From JBPOFY01 sp051252415 (lineage in GTDB: Bacteria; Verrucomicrobiota; Verrucomicrobiia; Opitutales; Coraliomargaritaceae): 64,000 nt of DNA. Location: contig JBPOGA010000007.1 of the NCBI GenBank assembly GCA_051252415.1, positions 118,294-182,293 on the forward strand, read 5' to 3'. Numbering within the stretch: the stretch's first letter is position 1; each line of letters begins with the position of its first letter. The translations under genes and the position numbers were made by a program. The notes beneath the pieces are model-generated. The model was not told the DNA's origin and did not search any database. It saw nothing but the letters and a program-made list of their open reading frames with translations. Shown here one piece after another: positions 62,980-64,000 of the stretch.

Positions 62980-63357
62980 ATGCCATCGCGCGGACGACAT
63001 CAAAGCACCTCCAAAGAGTGTCGCCTCATGATCAACAAGATTGAAGCAATCAACGGTGTGGTTGGAGTGATCATTGGACAATCCTATGGCGGCAAATCAC
63101 TGGGCAAGAATAGCAGGACGGGGGCTGTTAAAATTCAGCGTATCGACGTAGCACGATAGTGCGTAGATGGTGAACCGAAGGTTTGCCCGAAGCGCAGCGC
63201 AGGGAGACTTAAGTGGGTGCCCTCTGGGCAACTAAAGGAGCAAGATGGTGGTATCAAAGCAGCCACTCAATCCGCGAAAGGCTTACAGGAGTTATTCATA
63301 AGAACAGAAACAGGCCAGGAAGCAGCTATTGCTGAATTCATTTCACAATTGGATTAG
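62980..63357 (+). pseudogene. Small gene interrupted by one in-frame TAG
   Basis: A frame starting two bases after the WYL stop reads 59 codons, including NGVVGVIIGQSYGGKSLG, meets TAG at 63157-63159, and then continues in the same frame for 65 codons, including GGIKAATQSAKGLQELF and RTETGQEAAIAEFISQL, to a final TAG. Both parts look like one protein of about 125 aa. Function unknown. One stop codon separates it from a full gene. Confidence 0.55.
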
Positions 63358-63360
63358 CTA

Positions 63361-63381
63361 CCCCTGCAGATGTCCCACCCC
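63361..63381 (+). promoter_or_regulatory. Recurring motif CAGATGTCCYACCCC, copy 6
   Basis: CCCCTG then CAGATGTCCCACCCC, ending 53 bases before the 117-aa gene. Confidence 0.55.
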
Positions 63382-63401
63382 TCAGGTGAAGATATAAACC
63401 A

Positions 63402-63443
63402 GTGAACATGCGAACACATCCTTCGATTCAATCATGCGACTGA
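63402..63443 (+). CDS. Possible leader peptide overlapping the 117-aa gene
   Basis: A GTG-started 13-codon frame (VNMRTHPSIQSCD) overlaps the next gene by 10 bases. It matches the leader at 49830-49868 in the stretch GTGAACATNCGAACAC. Confidence 0.35.
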   Translation: MNMRTHPSIQSCD

Positions 63444-63787
63444 AACCACAGTCTATGCGCTTAACTGACGATGGAGTAATTGTCCACTCACCACATGGCG
63501 AGGTCATTCTAAGGCGAACAAAGCATGGTATCACTGCCAAATATCACAGTGGTCCTCTCATCAATGGCACAGCCAGCGCATTCGCCGATAAAGTGAAAAT
63601 TTGCGCACTGAACCATGCCCTAGAAATTGACCTACCATGGTCAACGAATGCCAATGGATCGATTATAATACATAATCACAAACAGTTTTATAACCAAACA
63701 TTCTGCCCATCAACCTATGCACTCGAAACCCTGAAGAGATGGTCACAAAACAGGCTCGCTGAAGTGGACTTACAAATCCGTGATTGA
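63434..63787 (+). CDS. Small hypothetical protein (block B)
   Basis: A 117-aa protein related to 49865-50203, sharing a VxVHSPHGEVILRR-like start, GITAKYH and FYNQTF. Same place at the end of the block. Function unknown. Confidence 0.6.
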   Translation: MRLKPQSMRLTDDGVIVHSPHGEVILRRTKHGITAKYHSGPLINGTASAFADKVKICALNHALEIDLPWSTNANGSIIIHNHKQFYNQTFCPSTYALETLKRWSQNRLAEVDLQIRD

Positions 63788-63818
63788 TTTAGGCAGTGAT
63801 CTATATCGTACCGAGCAA

Positions 63819-63923
63819 ATCAAAATGGGGTCACAAATCAAAATGAAATCAAAATGGGGTCATGAAATCAAAACGAATCAAAATGGGGTCATGTCGTGAA
63901 ATCAAAATGGGGTCATGTCGTTA
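63819..63923. repeat. Cluster of ATCAAAATGGGGTCA units and right inverted repeat
   Basis: Four units start at 63819, 63848, 63877 and 63901 (spacing 29, 29 and 24). The last extends to form the 20-bp sequence that is inverted at 56038-56057. Such AATGGGGTCA repeats resemble those near IS200-like/REP-associated (Y1) transposases; no transposase is present here. Confidence 0.75.
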
Positions 63924-64000
63924 GGGGCTGTTGCCCAAATGGTCTTAAATCTGAGATTCATTTCAATAAATCAAGTTTCTAGTTGAGCTCCAGCTTAGAG

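Noticed and set aside
63819..63923. Spaced repeats that might look like a CRISPR array
   Set aside because: Units are about 15 bases with uneven, partly repeated spacers of about 9-14 bases, and no cas genes are near.

Overview
This window is an accessory, defence-island-like stretch from a Gram-negative-type bacterium of roughly even base composition. No rRNA or tRNA gene was seen. Gene style (PcfJ-like protein, DUF2779 nuclease, WYL regulators, a small family starting MWLAT) is compatible with a Verrucomicrobiota/PVC genome, but that placement is a weak inference.

Region 1 (0.1-9.8 kb) looks like one regulon. A leftward operon (HrgC-like membrane protein, PcfJ-like protein, DEDDh exonuclease) diverges from a rightward pair of DUF262 proteins, the first with an HNH-type DUF1524 end. 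Leftward WYL regulator and double-AAA ATPase genes follow. The three promoters carry the same palindrome, TGCGAC-N7-GTCGCA. Region 2 (9.8-14.5 kb) is a tightly overlapping leftward operon: glycosyltransferase/radical-SAM fusion, WG-repeat methyltransferase, histidine phosphatase.

Region 3 (15.7-36.8 kb) is the main system, a phosphorothioate (PT) DNA-modification and restriction locus. It encodes a DUF4007 protein (SspB-like), a large ATPase (SspC-like), a PAPS-reductase-like sulfur-transfer enzyme (SspD/DndC-like), then three proteins resembling SspFGH/DptFGH. A second DUF4007-like protein and a second giant SspC-like ATPase follow, with a convergent cysteine desulfurase (SspA/DndA-like). 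The duplicated B/C pair, a possible sulfur-binding domain on the F-like protein and a possible PD-(D/E)XK site in the H-like protein make this an unusual hybrid. The DUF262-DUF1524 protein of region 1 has the architecture of SspE, so two PT-linked effectors may coexist.

Region 4 (37-52.3 kb) has features of an integrative element: an integrase-arm-like small protein, DUF932, HNH and DUF2779 nucleases, a tyrosine recombinase, GIY-YIG, and 14-bp direct repeats at both ends. Inside it lies block A: broken EEP nuclease gene, unknown protein, VWA protein, Cys-motif protein, MWLAT-family protein, WYL regulator, small protein with leader peptide. Region 5 (52.4-56 kb) holds a MazG-like hydrolase and a nuclease-helicase-S24 fusion. 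Region 6 (56-63.9 kb) is block B, a second version of block A with a Fic protein and other genes in place of the phosphoesterase; it is bounded by a 20-bp inverted repeat. Both WYL genes of blocks A and B are preceded by a GGTTAGAC-N7-GTCTAACC-type operator. A short C-rich motif (CAGATGTCCYACCCC) recurs upstream of several accessory genes.
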